Part shown: piece by piece, positions 9,945 to 20,816 of the stretch | Position numbering within the stretch: the stretch's first letter is position 1 | Layout: the number at the start of each line of letters is the position of its first letter | NCBI GenBank assembly: GCA_023052935.1 | Contig: CM041293.1 | Location: 54,796,725 to 54,860,724 of the forward strand | Direction of reading: 5' to 3' | Origin: Piezodorus guildinii | Lineage: Eukaryota > Arthropoda > Insecta > Hemiptera > Pentatomidae | DNA: 64,000 nucleotides | Translations under genes and position numbers: made by a program | The notes under the pieces: generated by a model | The model's database searches: none | What the model was told of the DNA's origin: nothing | What the model saw: the letters and a program-made list of their open reading frames with translations, nothing else

Positions 9945-10798
9945 TATATAAACCTTCAAGAAATATCAAAGATAAGGTAAAGTATAATCTTCATTAAAAT
10001 TGTCGAATTCTAGGTTTATACGGCTAAAACTTGATGTATTGTATTATGTTGTATGTCTAATTAAAAAACGAAAAGTCGTTAGACACTGAAATTTTGTATT
10101 TAAAATAGGTATTTACCCTGGAATGATAAAAAAAAAAAAAAAACTTCTCCACCAAACTACTCTGAGGATTTCATTGTTTTAATGTATGATTTAATGCCTT
10201 TAAATATCAGATATGTTCCATTTTGTAAAAATTGTCTGGCATTGCTTTAACGCTGATTTTTTGGAATTTCGTTTTTAGTAAGTTCCTGCCGTTTAGCTTA
10301 ATTTAATTAACTCACCAGATCTCATTGTTGGCAGTAATAAACAGTGGGTAAACATGAACGAATGTGATAATCGATTGATGTAAAGAATTAGATAAACTTT
10401 TCATATATTTATTTATTGGTGTAATTTACTTATAATTCAATAACAGCAAGTAACGGTAAACATTCTTACATTGAAGAAAATGTTCTATAAGTAATAGAAG
10501 AAACCTAAAAAAATTTTTGAATAATAATACTGAAAACCGTTAGCCTTCCTAATTAAATAATTAATTTATAACTATATCTAACTAAAGAAATGTTATTATC
10601 ATGTATAATACTCAGATATATTAGAAAGTAACAGAAGAATATTTAAAAAATTGAGCAGTAGACATAGAACGCATGTATTAAACCATGTTGATGAGCTCAA
10701 TCTATGGCACCTTAGTGCTAATTTAAATAGAATAATAAATAAATAAAGAAAAACGTTTTCACTTTCACTTTAAAACACATTTAATAGACTTTCGGTTT
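9945..10798. other. Gene-free AT-rich stretch
   Basis: Long AT-rich sequence with an A-run at 10128-10143. I see no supported feature. Confidence 0.45.
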
Positions 10799-11046
10799 TA
10801 TAGGTGGAATAATCAGGAATCAGTCATTTTTTGAAAATTTTTAATTTTGCCAACATTTCGGCTCGAGCTTGTGAGCCATCATCAGGGCATTGGTGAGTTT
10901 ATGCTTAGACATGGCTCAGTAATGTCCTGATGATGGCTCACAAGCTTGAGCCGAAACGTTGGCAAAATTAAAAATTTTCAAAAAATGTCTGATTTCTGAT
11001 TATTCCACCTATAATAGTTTCTACAGTCGACCATACATCCTCAATA
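10799..11046 (+). mobile_element. Foldback element family 1, copy 1
   Basis: Nearly perfect palindrome at 10799-11014: arms begin tataggtggaataatcagga and end with the complement, with about 30-40 unpaired bases in the centre. Each arm contains CTGATGATGGCTC-loop-GAGCCGAAA(A/C)(T/G)TTGGC. After the palindrome a shared tail, 'agtttctacagtcgaccata' plus catcctcaatata, is also present after the 49.1 kb copy and belongs to the element. Non-coding. Confidence 0.85.
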
Positions 11047-12985
11047 TAACTTTAAGTTTTAATTTATCCTTATGATGTTTTTGTTGATGCAAAAGAGGCC
11101 AGTAATGACGCATGCAATAACTATCTATCTTATTACTTTTTCCATTTATTCTAAATTATGAACCTTGAACATTGTCCAGGAGCCAGCTGCATGGCCGACT
11201 ACCTCATCGAACATACATCTAGAAATTATTTCAAAAATCTCTTTCTACCATACTTATTTCTTGGTCCTAAAACTCTTACTAAGCAGCTAATTAATCTGAT
11301 GAAGTGATCAATTACATCCGAATATCTAGCCTATCGAGCATACTATTAGTTTTTGTTTTAACTAATCTTTTATGTCTGAAAAATGACTAAAATAATTTTT
11401 TTTTAGGTTTGAACCCCTTACTAATGACCACCAGATGAGCAATACCACGTGGAGGCTGGAGGCCCACACGTTAATATTACCCTTATTTTGCCTATTTCAT
11501 TAGGTATAGTTAATAATAATTATATTATGCAATTTAAAATGAGATTATACGGTTATGTATTTATATTAGATTTTAATTTTGTATCTTATGTTAAATATTT
11601 AGAATTTTGTTATCTCTTCTGCTATCAGTGAAAGAATATAAAAAATTTCAATATAAAAATATTTAAGGCAATAATAAAAGAGTGAAAAGAAAACTGCACA
11701 AAAGAAAAGAAGCATGATCAAAACAGTATGACAAGACTGATTGAGGACTCCAAAGTCCTGAAATTGATAAACTGCCTAACTTTTAATACAGTTTTCATTT
11801 TTACTTTTTAATACAAAAAATTTAATATATGTCTATAAATCGAACTATAAGCTCGCTAGAAAAAATAAACAAAACTCTTGATTCGAACATTGGCGGTATA
11901 CAAATTTAAGTATAATTTTACATCTATCTATGACTAAACATTTTTATTTTATAACATATATTAATGGGGAAAAAACTTACTATGATCACTCTAAATGACA
12001 TAGTAAACTCTAAATAAATGCTGGTAATTTATTTACTATTTGAATATGTATGTTGTTTCAACTATTTGTTTTATGATTTTTTTTTTTCAAATGTCTGCTT
12101 CCAATAATAAAAACTGATAAAAGTTTGCAATAAATGTTGTATAATCTAAAATTCACTCAAGTTGAAGAAAAAATCAATTAGCATATAAACTATTATTTTA
12201 ATGTCTCTCTAAAATATTATGCCATAGTTTTGTCCTTGTTCATGACTTTTATCAATAATTCAAAATTATATTTTCGGAAGCTATAAAAATAATTGTTTTA
12301 TTACAGATTGAGTGTTCAATATCGATATATACATTTTTTTCTGATCCTATTTAGCCACAAAAAAACTTTGTTAAGTCAAAATGTAGTAGGTTATAGGTAA
12401 CCTTGGTACCACTAAACTTTCGAAAAATATATTAATTTTAAGTTAAGCGCTTAGAATTTTAGTTTCTACATTTATTGCAAAAAGTTTTCATCGTTTCTAA
12501 TTTGATTTTTATAAATAAAAAAGGGCTACGTAGCTTGTCTGTGTAAAAGAGAAATAATGAGTTACATTCATAAAATAAATTTTCAACCTCTTTAGTTTAT
12601 TGGATTAACACATTAATTCCAACTCTCATTCTGTGATAAACGGCCGAATGAACATTAATTCGAAGATTTTTTTTTTTCTCAGGACTTGTGTATTCGTTAC
12701 GAGCTTTTAATTATTATTATTAAATAATATACCTAATATAATTGAATTATTGAATTTTTATACATTTTTACGATTTATGTATTGATTGACTTCATTTCTT
12801 TCTTTTTTAAGTGAAAATCAGGGTTTTTAGCCATTTTTTGTATATACCCTTTTATTTACATTTACTTGTCATTTTATAGAAATCTATGTTAACTAATTTA
12901 CAATTATTTTGGTCTGTATTTGCCATCTATTGAAGCAATGCCTATAATCGCTTACAAAAGTTATTGCGTATATATATTTTGACTT
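11047..12985. other. Gene-free AT-rich stretch
   Basis: Nearly 2 kb of AT-rich sequence without a convincing frame. The only longer plus-strand frame (11449-11631) is Tyr/Phe/Ile-rich translation of AT-rich DNA and shows no motif. No repeat A copy until 12986. Confidence 0.5.
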
Positions 12986-13589
12986 ATTTTTTTTTTACTT
13001 TCTCCTACCCATACATCAAATATGATGTAAGGGAAAGTATTGCGATAATAGAAATTTTCAACACCTAGTTTTCGTGAAAAATATACGTTTTTCTTACGAT
13101 CCTCTAAGTCGTCCAAATTACCAAGTTCTGCAAAAAGGTCTGTGTATGTGTGGTTGGTGTTGCACGAAAACGAAAAATCATACAAAACTAAAATTTCGTA
13201 TTTTTGATAACTGCACGCACATGTTACCGCAACTTTTTAACTAAAATCAGCTATCACAAAGTGTTACTTTATACTACGCATTTTGCACCTTTTACGATTT
13301 TCTCAGATTTAATGGTTTTGTTTAAACTCTCTATATTGTTGTAAAATATAATGGGCTTTATTATCATGTTGGTTTCTTTCTTATTTTAAAATTGGGTCTG
13401 AGCTTTAAAGCCGATGTTTTAAATTTTCTTCTTCTAAAGTACCTTTAAGATAGATTCGAAAGAATTCACCATTTTATTATGCTAGCTTTCAGTAGCCAAC
13501 TAAAGGGAAAAGGGGAAAAAAAATGTATTCCATTTTTTCGAAATTAAAACAATAATATTAGCGATGTATAAGGTATCATTTAAGGTAAG

Positions 13590-13648
<59 letters not shown>

Positions 13649-13842
13649 CTTATTTCCAAAGTTGTAAAAAGCAATGAGAGTGTGATGAAAGCGGATACAA
13701 CTAAGAGATGGTTCTATCGAAACTCAGTGTAATAAATTCTTTTAATATTTTTCATCTCTATCTGTAAAAAAAAAAAAAATAAAAAAAAATAAAAAAAATC
13801 AGGAGATAGGTGAAAGTTGTGTGTTTAGCTCACCATGTTTTT
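12986..13842 (+). repeat. Repeat A, near full-length (forward), with (AT)n
   Basis: From 'actttctcctacccatacat' and 'gtaagggaaagtattgcgat' to the tail 'gataggtgaaagttgtgtgt'. An (AT)n tract at about 13592-13645 lies just after the position of 'ataccgttggaaagc', a different internal site from the 4.35 kb copy. A-runs occur at 13767-13797. Confidence 0.78.
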
Positions 13843-13924
13843 ATTAATCGACTACTGGATTTTATAAGTTATTTGGATGGTAATGATTATGTAAGTGCTA
13901 TTATTTATTAAGGTTGGCATTTTA

Positions 13925-14220
13925 CTTTTACCTAGCTAGGAATTTTCTTCCTCTAAAGTACTTTTTTTTTTTTTTTAAAGATTCCAAAAAAAAATAACAT
14001 ATCGTCTTATTAGCACCCAAGTCTACCTAAAAATTTTTTAATTGATCTTAACAGTTGAGGTAAGTGAAAGTTGTGTGTTTCCCGTACCAGATTTTTTAAT
14101 AATCATAAATCTATAGAAATGCAATTTAATTAATTCTTTATTACTTTAACTCTTTTTTATCTCTAACTGTATTTGAAAATTCTTTATCAATTTAAAAAAT
14201 GGAGATAAGTGATTTTTTAC
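13925..14220 (+). repeat. Repeat A, two 3' fragments (forward)
   Basis: 13930-14090 keeps 'attttcttcctctaaagtac' and jumps to the tail 'gttgaggtaagtgaaagttg'. 14100-14215 repeats the last ~110 bases ('tctctaactgtatttgaaaa', 'tggagataagtga'). These are internally deleted copies in tandem. Confidence 0.65.
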
Positions 14221-14227
14221 CAACACT

Positions 14228-14765
14228 TATAGGCCTAAAGGAAACAAATTACTTAAATAATGGACCCATACATATGCATAAGTAGTAACTTCTAGTAAGA
14301 AGAACTTTAAAGAAATTTAGTGTTTAGCGTTTGTGTTACTAGTCATTGGGCTTAGTCTAGTAACGGGGGAGGGGCATGGTCTACTGGATAGAGCGCTAGT
14401 CTACAGTTCTCCGGGTCCTGGGTTCGAATCCCGTCTATGGCTGAATATTGTTTATTGTGTTATTTCAGCCAGGAGGTGATCCTAGGCTATAGAGACCCTC
14501 CTAGGGCAGACTAAGCCTCTTTAAAGCGTGTACCCTAAATTGGGGAAAAAAAAAACTGGTGGCTGAGCTTGATCAAGGCCTAATTATCTCGTGCACGGCC
14601 GTTGGCCTAGAAACAGTACGAATCTCTATATGTACTGCACCCAAGATTCTTCATGGGTTGTAGTGGTACAGGTTTTTTTTATTTCTTTTTTATAGGCTTA
14701 AAGGAAACAAACTATTTAGAGCTGCGTTTGTGTTATCAGTCAGTGGGCTTAGGGTAGTAAGGTAA
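14228..14765 (+). repeat. Direct repeats flanking SINE B
   Basis: 14228-14365 ('ataggcctaaaggaaacaaa' ... 'tgtgttactagtcattgggc' ... 'agtaacg') recurs shortened at 14690-14765 ('ataggcttaaaggaaacaaa' ... 'tgtgttatcagtcagtgggc' ... 'agtaagg'). The SINE sits between them. These are too long for a normal target-site duplication. Confidence 0.6.
14366..14675 (+). mobile_element. SINE B, tRNA-derived, plus strand
   Basis: The head carries an A-box-like 'tggtctactggatagagc' and a perfect B box GGTTCGAATCC. The body includes 'gagaccctcctagggcagac' and 'ggccgttggcctagaaacag', and the 3' end 'cttcatgggttgtagtggta' is followed by a T-rich tail. The second copy at 25592-25914 is in the opposite orientation. 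A functional tRNA is excluded because the acceptor ends do not pair and ~230 bases of body follow the B box. Confidence 0.85.
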
Positions 14766-15189
14766 GTTGTTGACCATGCTAGGGAGGACACTATCTAGTC
14801 GAGCGTAATTGCTGGAGGGGGACTTGAAAGGGAATTCTAACATCCAGGGACTTGGTCTGCCGTGCAATATTTGTCTTCTCTTAGGTTGCAATTGTTTTAT
14901 TTTTTATATATTTGTCACTTTGGGATTGAGTTGTATACAAGTTCTAATCCCCTACTAGTTTACTCTACTCTTTTCAAATTGATTCATCTCTTTTCTGAAG
15001 AGCTTGGACCTAGGATAGTTATGTTCATAAGGGTAGTTGTATAAATTATTATTGCATATGTAGTTATATAAAAAAAATTGCATTAAAAAAATATGTTTGT
15101 AGTTCTCTCCTATATTTGTTTTCAGGGTAATCTGCATACAAAAGGAGTTAGGTCAGGTCAGTACGGTTCATACGTCAATAATACAAAAA
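14766..15189. other. Gene-free stretch
   Basis: Short overlapping frames on both strands look accidental. No recognised repeat. Confidence 0.45.
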
Positions 15190-15827
15190 AAACAACAGAG
15201 GTAATCGAAAGTCGTAAATTGAGCACGCTTTTTTTGTTATATTCATGATGTCTGTTAATAATTTTCACCTGTTTTTTTTTTGTTTTTTTTTAATTTTTCA
15301 GGAAGTTTTTCTTAATATTACACACTTAAATAAGCACACCTTAACTTCCGTTTGTAAATTTTTTATTTTATTTCATAATTGTTTACATCATTTATCAACG
15401 TTTCAGGGTTCTTTCCCCATTCTCAAGACTTATTTTTTGAAAACACTTTCACATATATAATTCATTATTTCACTACATAGCTTACTGCTATTGTCTACTC
15501 TAGAGTCAGCTAATGAACATCCATGTAGACGGATAGCAGTAAGCTATGCAATGATATAATGAATTATATATGTGAAAGTGTTTTCAAAAAATAAGTCTTG
15601 AGAATGGGGAAAAAACCCGAACCGTTGATAAATGATGTAAACAATTATGAAATTAAATAAATAATTAACAAAAGGAAGTTAAGGTGTTCTTATTTAAGTG
15701 TGTAATATTAAGAAAAACTTCCTGAAAAATTAAAAAAAAAATTATTAACAGACATCATGAATAAAACAAAAAAAAAAAAAAAAAAAAGGCGCGCGCAATT
15801 TACGACTTTCGATTACCTCTGTTGCTA
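15190..15827. mobile_element. Foldback element family 2: ~640 bp palindrome
   Basis: Two arms of about 300 bases pair across a centre near 15505-15520. Matching blocks in inverse order include 'cagaggtaatcgaaagtcgt', 'atgatgtctgttaataat', 'aggaagtttttcttaatatt', 'aagacttattttttgaaaac' and 'atagcttactgctat'. Each arm has GGGG-loop-CCCGAA(A/C)CGTT. The outermost ~40 bases are repeat A tail sequence in inverse orientations. Minor differences (A-run length, single bases) show the arms have diverged slightly. Non-coding; frames in the left arm are translations of the palindrome. Confidence 0.85.
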
Positions 15828-16201
15828 AAATCAATAGTTTAAAAAAATTTAAATACACATAGAGATAAAATTAAATTGTGAAAGAATTCATTACATTGAA
15901 TTTCGAACATATAGCAATGTGTTTCATTAAATATTCTATTATGTTATTATCTATGACAATCAGTTAGTTTTATCGGCTTTTCAACGATCTCTATTAAATT
16001 TTACAATTTTTTGTTTAAGATAATACTTTTTCTAAAATCTTTAGCTTTACAATGGTATATTATACATACATGTATATTACTGTTCATATCTTCAAAAACA
16101 AAAAATTGCATTAAAAAAATATTTTTCAGTTTTCTCCTTTAGTTGAATACAGAATAAGTTCAACTTATATATTTACCTATTCTTTAAAAATGATAACATG
16201 A
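15785..16201 (-). repeat. Repeat A, 3' half (reverse)
   Basis: From 'cgactttcgattacctctgt' through 'ttttatcggcttttcaacga', 'atacatgtatattactgttc' and 'ttctcctttagttgaataca' to 'atgataacatga', then a T-run. Its start is shared with the right arm of the foldback. Confidence 0.75.
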
Positions 16202-16225
16202 TTTTTTTTTTTCTTTTTTTTTTTT

Positions 16226-17128
16226 TTACTTTCACTTACTATATATAGTAAGGAAAGTATTGCGATCGTGAAAATTTTCGAATTCCAGTCTTCAACGGAA
16301 ATACACGTTTTAGGGTCCCCTGAGTCCAAATAACCAAGTCCCGCAAAAAGGTCTGTGTGTGTGTGTGTGTGGTAACTCCCAGGCGGAAACGGTAAGTCCT
16401 ATGAAACTGAAATTTCATATTTAAGACAACTATACGCCCGAGACGTGACAAAACTTTTTTCATCAAAATGAGCTTACCAGAAGAGGCACTTTATACCATG
16501 CATTTTGCACCTTTTTTCGATTTTCTCAAAAACGGTTCCGACGATTTTGATTAAACTCGCTATATCGATGTAAAATTAAATGGGCTTTAATATCATGTAG
16601 GTTTTATTTGGATAAAAATGGTCTGACAGGGCTTAAATGCCGATATTTTAAATTTTCTTCCTCTAAAGTACCTTTAATTTTTTAGATTCAATAATAATAA
16701 CTAGATTATCTTGTTAGCGCTGATGAAAAACAGGTAAATATATAAATTGAATAAATTCGATACCCAACTAAAGGAGAAAACAGAAAAAATATATTTTTAA
16801 TGAAATTTTTCGTTTTTGAACATAAGAGCAGTAATATACATGTATGATATACCGTTGGAAAGCTAAAGATTTTAGAAAAAATATCATCTCATACACAAGC
16901 TTTTAGAAGTTAATAGAGAGTGATGAGAAGAAGATAAAACTAACTGATTATTTTAGATAATAATATAATAGATTTTTTAATAAAACACATGTTTATATAT
17001 AAATTCAATTTGATTAATTCCTTAATAGTTTCACGTATTTTTATCTCTAACTGTATTTGAAAATTCTTTCATTGATTTTAAAAATCGAGGTAAGTGAAAG
17101 TCGTGTGTTGCCCGCAGCAGATTTTTTT
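16226..17128 (+). repeat. Repeat A, reference full-length copy (forward)
   Basis: Use this copy to define the family (~0.9 kb). Order of landmarks: ACTTTCACTTACTATATATA; attgcgatcgtgaaaatttt; tagggtcccctgagtccaaa; gtcccgcaaaaaggtctgtg; gaaatttcatatttaagaca; ccatgcattttgcacctttt; tatcgatgtaaaattaaatg; gtctgacagggcttaaatgc; ttcttcctctaaagtacctt; gatataccgttggaaagcta; aataaaacacatgtttatat; tctctaactgtatttgaaaa; GAGGTAAGTGAAAGTCGTGT; then gttgcccgcagcagatttttt. The head ACTTTCACTTAC and the tail GTAAGTGAAAGT are inverted repeats about 14 bp long. T-runs border both ends. No reading frame is conserved between copies, so it is non-coding. Class unknown: possibly a non-autonomous DNA transposon, or a solo terminal part of a larger element. 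Confidence 0.85.
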
Positions 17129-17135
17129 TTTTTTT

Positions 17136-17315
17136 TTATAGAATATTCAAAATTGAAGGTAATTTAGTGGAAGAAATTTTAAGATATGCGCACTTAAGCG
17201 CTGTCAGACTATTTCAATCAGAATGAAACCTACATGATATTAAAGCCCATTAAATCTTACATCAATATAGCGAGTTCAATCAAAATCGTTTAAACTGTTT
17301 TTGAGAAAATCGAGG
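17136..17315 (-). repeat. Repeat A, fragment (reverse)
   Basis: 'tcagactatttcaatcagaa', 'tacatgatattaaagcccat' and 'tttttgagaaaatcga' in reverse orientation, directly abutting the forward copy. Confidence 0.7.
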
Positions 17316-17699
17316 ATTGGGGGAGGAAGGGTAGACCATTTAGTAGTTTCAGAGAAATTTTTTTTTCTTGTTATATAAGAAACATATACAAAATCATGCT
17401 TACATTTACAGTTCTCTTACGTTTACAACCTTTTCGGACTATTTTATGTGTAATGTTTTCAATGTCCCACTTGTGGTTGCTGCGCCGATAGCCTTTAATT
17501 AACCTCACGGTAAACTGGATGGAGAGAAACCGTCTTCCTCGGCTTGTATGAATATTTCTTGTGGTTATCCTTTCTCTCCTCGTCCCCTTTTATAAATACA
17601 CAACTATACAGTACAGTATAGAAATACGTATACGTGCATAGTGACTTTCTATCACCCGAAGGTATGATTAATTTATGTAATTTTATTTGTTTTCCTTAG
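17316..17699. other. Gene-free stretch
   Basis: Mixed composition, with 'ttaattaacctcacggtaaa' and 'cctctcctcgtccccttt'-like sequence. No supported gene. Confidence 0.4.
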
Positions 17700-18247
17700 G
17701 AAGAAACAAAGTCCCGGTTAAAGGTGGGAAATGCGTGTTATTATTCAGTTGCTAAGTTACTTAGCTCGCGGCTGCTATCTAAAAACTTAAAGGTTAGAAT
17801 TTATAAAACTATTATTCTTCCGAAGGTTCTTTACGAATGTGAAACGTGGCCGCTTACTTGATGGATGAACAACGGCTTAAAGTTTTCGAAAATAAGGTAC
17901 TGCGTAAAATATTTGGTCCGAAGAGAGATGAGGGCACTAGGGAGTTTAGAAGGTTGCTCAACGCGGAATTGCGGAACTTGTATCCTGTGAATATAATTGA
18001 GCTGATTGCATCGCGGAGACTCAAATGGGCGAGTAAAATTGTTGGGCTCCGTGAGGAACGGATTCCGAGAAAGTTGGTATTTGCTGATCCGACTGGTAGG
18101 CGTCCGAAAGGTAGGCTGAAGCGTATATGGGAGGATTGCGTTAAAGCTGATCTCGGGGCCTTGGGCTTGACCGGCGAACATTGTACGAATCTGCGGGCGA
18201 AGTTTGATGGTATCGGCATCGAACCTTCGGGTTCGGTAAGCCTATAA
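17700..18247 (+). pseudogene. Non-LTR retrotransposon RT, C-terminal fragment (RTE-like)
   Basis: This is the C-terminal end of a LINE-type reverse transcriptase, the region after the catalytic palm. In the first frame (17700-17850) I read KNLKVRIYKTIILPKVLYEC and then ETW, the thumb-proximal block shared by these proteins. After a +1 shift near 17850 the frame continues LMDEQRLKVFENKVLRKIFG, GPKRDEGTREFRRLLNAELR, ASRRLKWASKIVG and GRRPKGRLKRIWED, stopping at 18246. The family's catalytic YADD and endonuclease are absent, so the copy is 5'-truncated as LINE insertions usually are. The 3' sequence 'accttcgggttcggtaagcc' matches the minus-strand copy near 38.6 kb. Assignment to RTE rather than another non-LTR clade is tentative. 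Confidence 0.85.
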
Positions 18248-18252
18248 TTATT

Positions 18253-18565
18253 ATTTGTTTTCCTTATACTTTGATAGCATTTTATTTTAGATGAAAATCA
18301 ATTAATGATTAAAATATGAATTATAAAGTGGTGAGAAGTTTTTTTTTTCCAATACGAAATTATTGAATCATAATCAGTTTAATGAATCGCTCTAAGAGAT
18401 TAAGATTAAGAATAGGTTTTAATTTATATGTTTCCCTCTTTTTCAAATAGGTAGGTAATGGTTTTTGATAATAGAGACTTAACCGAATTTTTTTTATTCA
18501 GCACTTAGCTAAAGTTTTATTTCTGATATGCTTTCTTATTTTCTCATTTATTTTTATATTTAAGT
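18253..18565 (+). repeat. Repeat D, copy 2
   Basis: 'atactttgatagcatttta', 'aatgattaaaatatgaatta', 'gaatcgctcta' and 'tattcagcactta' align with 3283-3840 and lack the SINE A found there. Confidence 0.6.
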
Positions 18566-19050
18566 CTCTCCTATATTTAATAATCTGAATACCGTCGTTG
18601 ATTCATGTAATTACTTGCATGATGTTTTTTTTTTACTATGTTTGTAATTTTAATATTTCCTAATACGATGAAACGTTTAGTTTACTTGAATATTTTATCA
18701 TTGTTTTTCTCTTTTTATGTTACTCCTAACGTGTTTCACAACAAGTTAGGAGTATCATAATTAATTACAATAATGCCTTCCATTTATGGTTTCATTTAGG
18801 ATTATACCAAAACATTTTACAGATATGTGATGCATATAATAGATACATTAATTTATTCTATAAAAATAAAACTTAAAAGTTTTATTTATAGTTTTTTAAT
18901 TATTAATGCTTTTATTTTACCCAATAATTATTTATAGCGTAATTCACCTTTCCTCTTCACTAATGTTTTTATAGGTGCTAACAGAATCTAATGATTATTA
19001 AATATTTATTTATGTTTTTGAGAAGTTAAAATATAAATACTTAAATACAC
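18566..19050. other. Gene-free AT-rich stretch with one short hairpin
   Basis: A perfect 10 bp stem TACTCCTAAC / GTTAGGAGTA encloses 14 bases at about 18720-18754. Otherwise nothing supported. Confidence 0.5.
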
Positions 19051-19471
19051 CACGTTTCGGCTATAATGCCATTTTGTAGTGCAGGAACAATTTAGTATCT
19101 TCAACTAAATATGATTTCTTTAATAAGAACGAATCTCAGAATATATGATATCAAAATTACATAATAACTAAACATTGTTCAATTATAATGAATCAATTTA
19201 TAAAAAATAGAAGTAAATGTTAATAACGAATTCATTATCTATAAAAATATTAATGCTATTCTTAATAAATAAATTAAACATAAAAAAAATAAGCCTAAAA
19301 CAATTCAGTAAAAACAGAACAGTGTGTAAGAAATGTTTATATAAATATTTCCGTCAATGTTAAATGTCTTTTAGAAAGAACAAACGTTTATTTTATAAAC
19401 ATAAAAAATCACTAATTAAACTAAAAAAAGTGTTGTTGCACCTCAAGATAGCATTATAGCCGAACGTAATA
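19051..19471. repeat. Inverted-repeat element, CGAAACG family 4
   Basis: The end 'cacgtttcggctataatgcc' plus 'attttgtagtgcaggaac' (19051-19087) is repeated in inverse, with mismatches, at 19435-19471 ('gcacctcaagatagcattat' plus agccgaacgt). About 350 bp of AT-rich, non-coding sequence lies between. It could be a MITE or a degraded foldback. Confidence 0.6.
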
Positions 19472-19707
19472 ATAATAATTGCTTCTTTATTATTCTGGGA
19501 CATGTCCCTTTAGAATAAAATTTATAGAATGTACAAACTGTGCTTTGGAGTCTTAGAGTAAATTAAATAAATATAAACAAGTTAATAGTTACTGATATAA
19601 ACAAGACATATTTAAATGTGAAGAAAACCACAACCACCACCAAATAAAAACTAAAAAAAGAGCTTATCTACAATTGTATTGAGCCTGGATATTGATTAAG
19701 AGATTAA

Positions 19708-19893
19708 ATATGCGGGTTTTAAAAGTAGAAAGAAAGTTCGAGTGACGGTTAGATGGAGGATATCATAGGATTGGGGATCGAATGAGAAAGGATCTGTCGA
19801 AATGTGCAGTTCAGTTGGCTGTACTGTATAAATCTGAAGGCCTGGAGCGTGTGCAACGGGGATTTGAATTGTAGAAGGTCAATAATATATGAT
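19708..19893 (+). pseudogene. Possible decayed coding fragment, unidentified
   Basis: One plus frame reads with only two in-frame stops over about 60 codons and has protein-like composition: GGYHRIGDRMRKDLSKCAVQ followed by LAVLYKSEGLERVQRGFEL. The region is clearly less AT-rich than its neighbours, and the same composition continues to about 20020. I do not recognise a family. It may be an old retroelement, or chance. Confidence 0.25.
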
Positions 19894-20348
19894 GGGCGGC
19901 GGGATTGGATAACTTAGTTGAAGAATGATGCGAGGAAATACTTGCGACGATTGGAAGGGCAAGCCACTTCAACTCGCTATAAATTGGGATACGGAGGTGG
20001 ATCTAGGAACCCCGAAGATGAATTGAACAGAGAAATTAATTAAGCGTTTTATTTTAAGTAATTAGTTTCATTAATTAATGTAATGCTTTATAATTAAATA
20101 AAATAGAGCTGAAGTATTATTATCAGCCTCCTATGTTACATTAAACTTTGACCTTCAGCTAAAATTGTCCACAACCTAACTGAACTTTTTTTTTTATAAC
20201 ATTATTTATTTATACATACATATAACAATCTTTGAATTGTATCCTAAGTGACCTAAAGTTCAATTTAAACCACATTTTAATTTTTCTTTTCTTGAATAAA
20301 AATTGTTATCATTTCATTAATTCCGAAGACTAGCGAACTGGCACGGTT

Positions 20349-20412
<64 letters not shown>

Positions 20413-20816
20413 GGTCATTTTTGTTTTTATTTAGAATTTATTCATTTTTTAATATATTTTTTAGACACTATATTTATTTGTTTGGCTAATATGAGAAATG
20501 TCAATATACATATTAAACATCAAAATTTAAACGTTACGGTTTCGGGGGGAATCAGTCCGTTTGGCAGTCCACATTTTTGGCCAACATAGCGACAAAACTA
20601 TAAATACATCAGGTGAGACTATTTCATTTTTTTTTTCTTACTTATTTCCTTCTAGATGAACATAAATATTTAATGTTAAATGCTTTGAGTTATTTCACTA
20701 TCTAATAAATTGATAATAAATTAAATTGCCGATCTTTATCGAAAAATAAATTTTTCAGGATGATTTCTGTCACTACATTAGTAAATAAAGTGTATCTGTT
20801 AGTTAAGTATCAGTAT
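19894..20816. other. Gene-free stretch with (AT)n
   Basis: Holds an (AT)n tract at about 20348-20408 and a T-rich zone. No supported gene. Confidence 0.5.

Noticed and set aside
14366..14440. Candidate tRNA gene
   Set aside because: Internal promoter boxes are present, but the acceptor stem does not pair and the sequence continues as a repeated SINE body.
16239..16466. 75-codon minus frame, recurring at 12961, 45606, 49560 and (plus) 37202
   Set aside because: Recurs because it is the repeat A head read through; frame disruptions and stops differ between copies and there is no conserved start.
17854..18219. 121- and 116-codon minus frames over the RT fragment
   Set aside because: Shadows of the plus-strand RT, which has recognisable family motifs.
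20348..20408. Long (AT)n as a possible regulatory or origin element
   Set aside because: Ordinary microsatellite; many similar tracts occur and nothing ties them to function.
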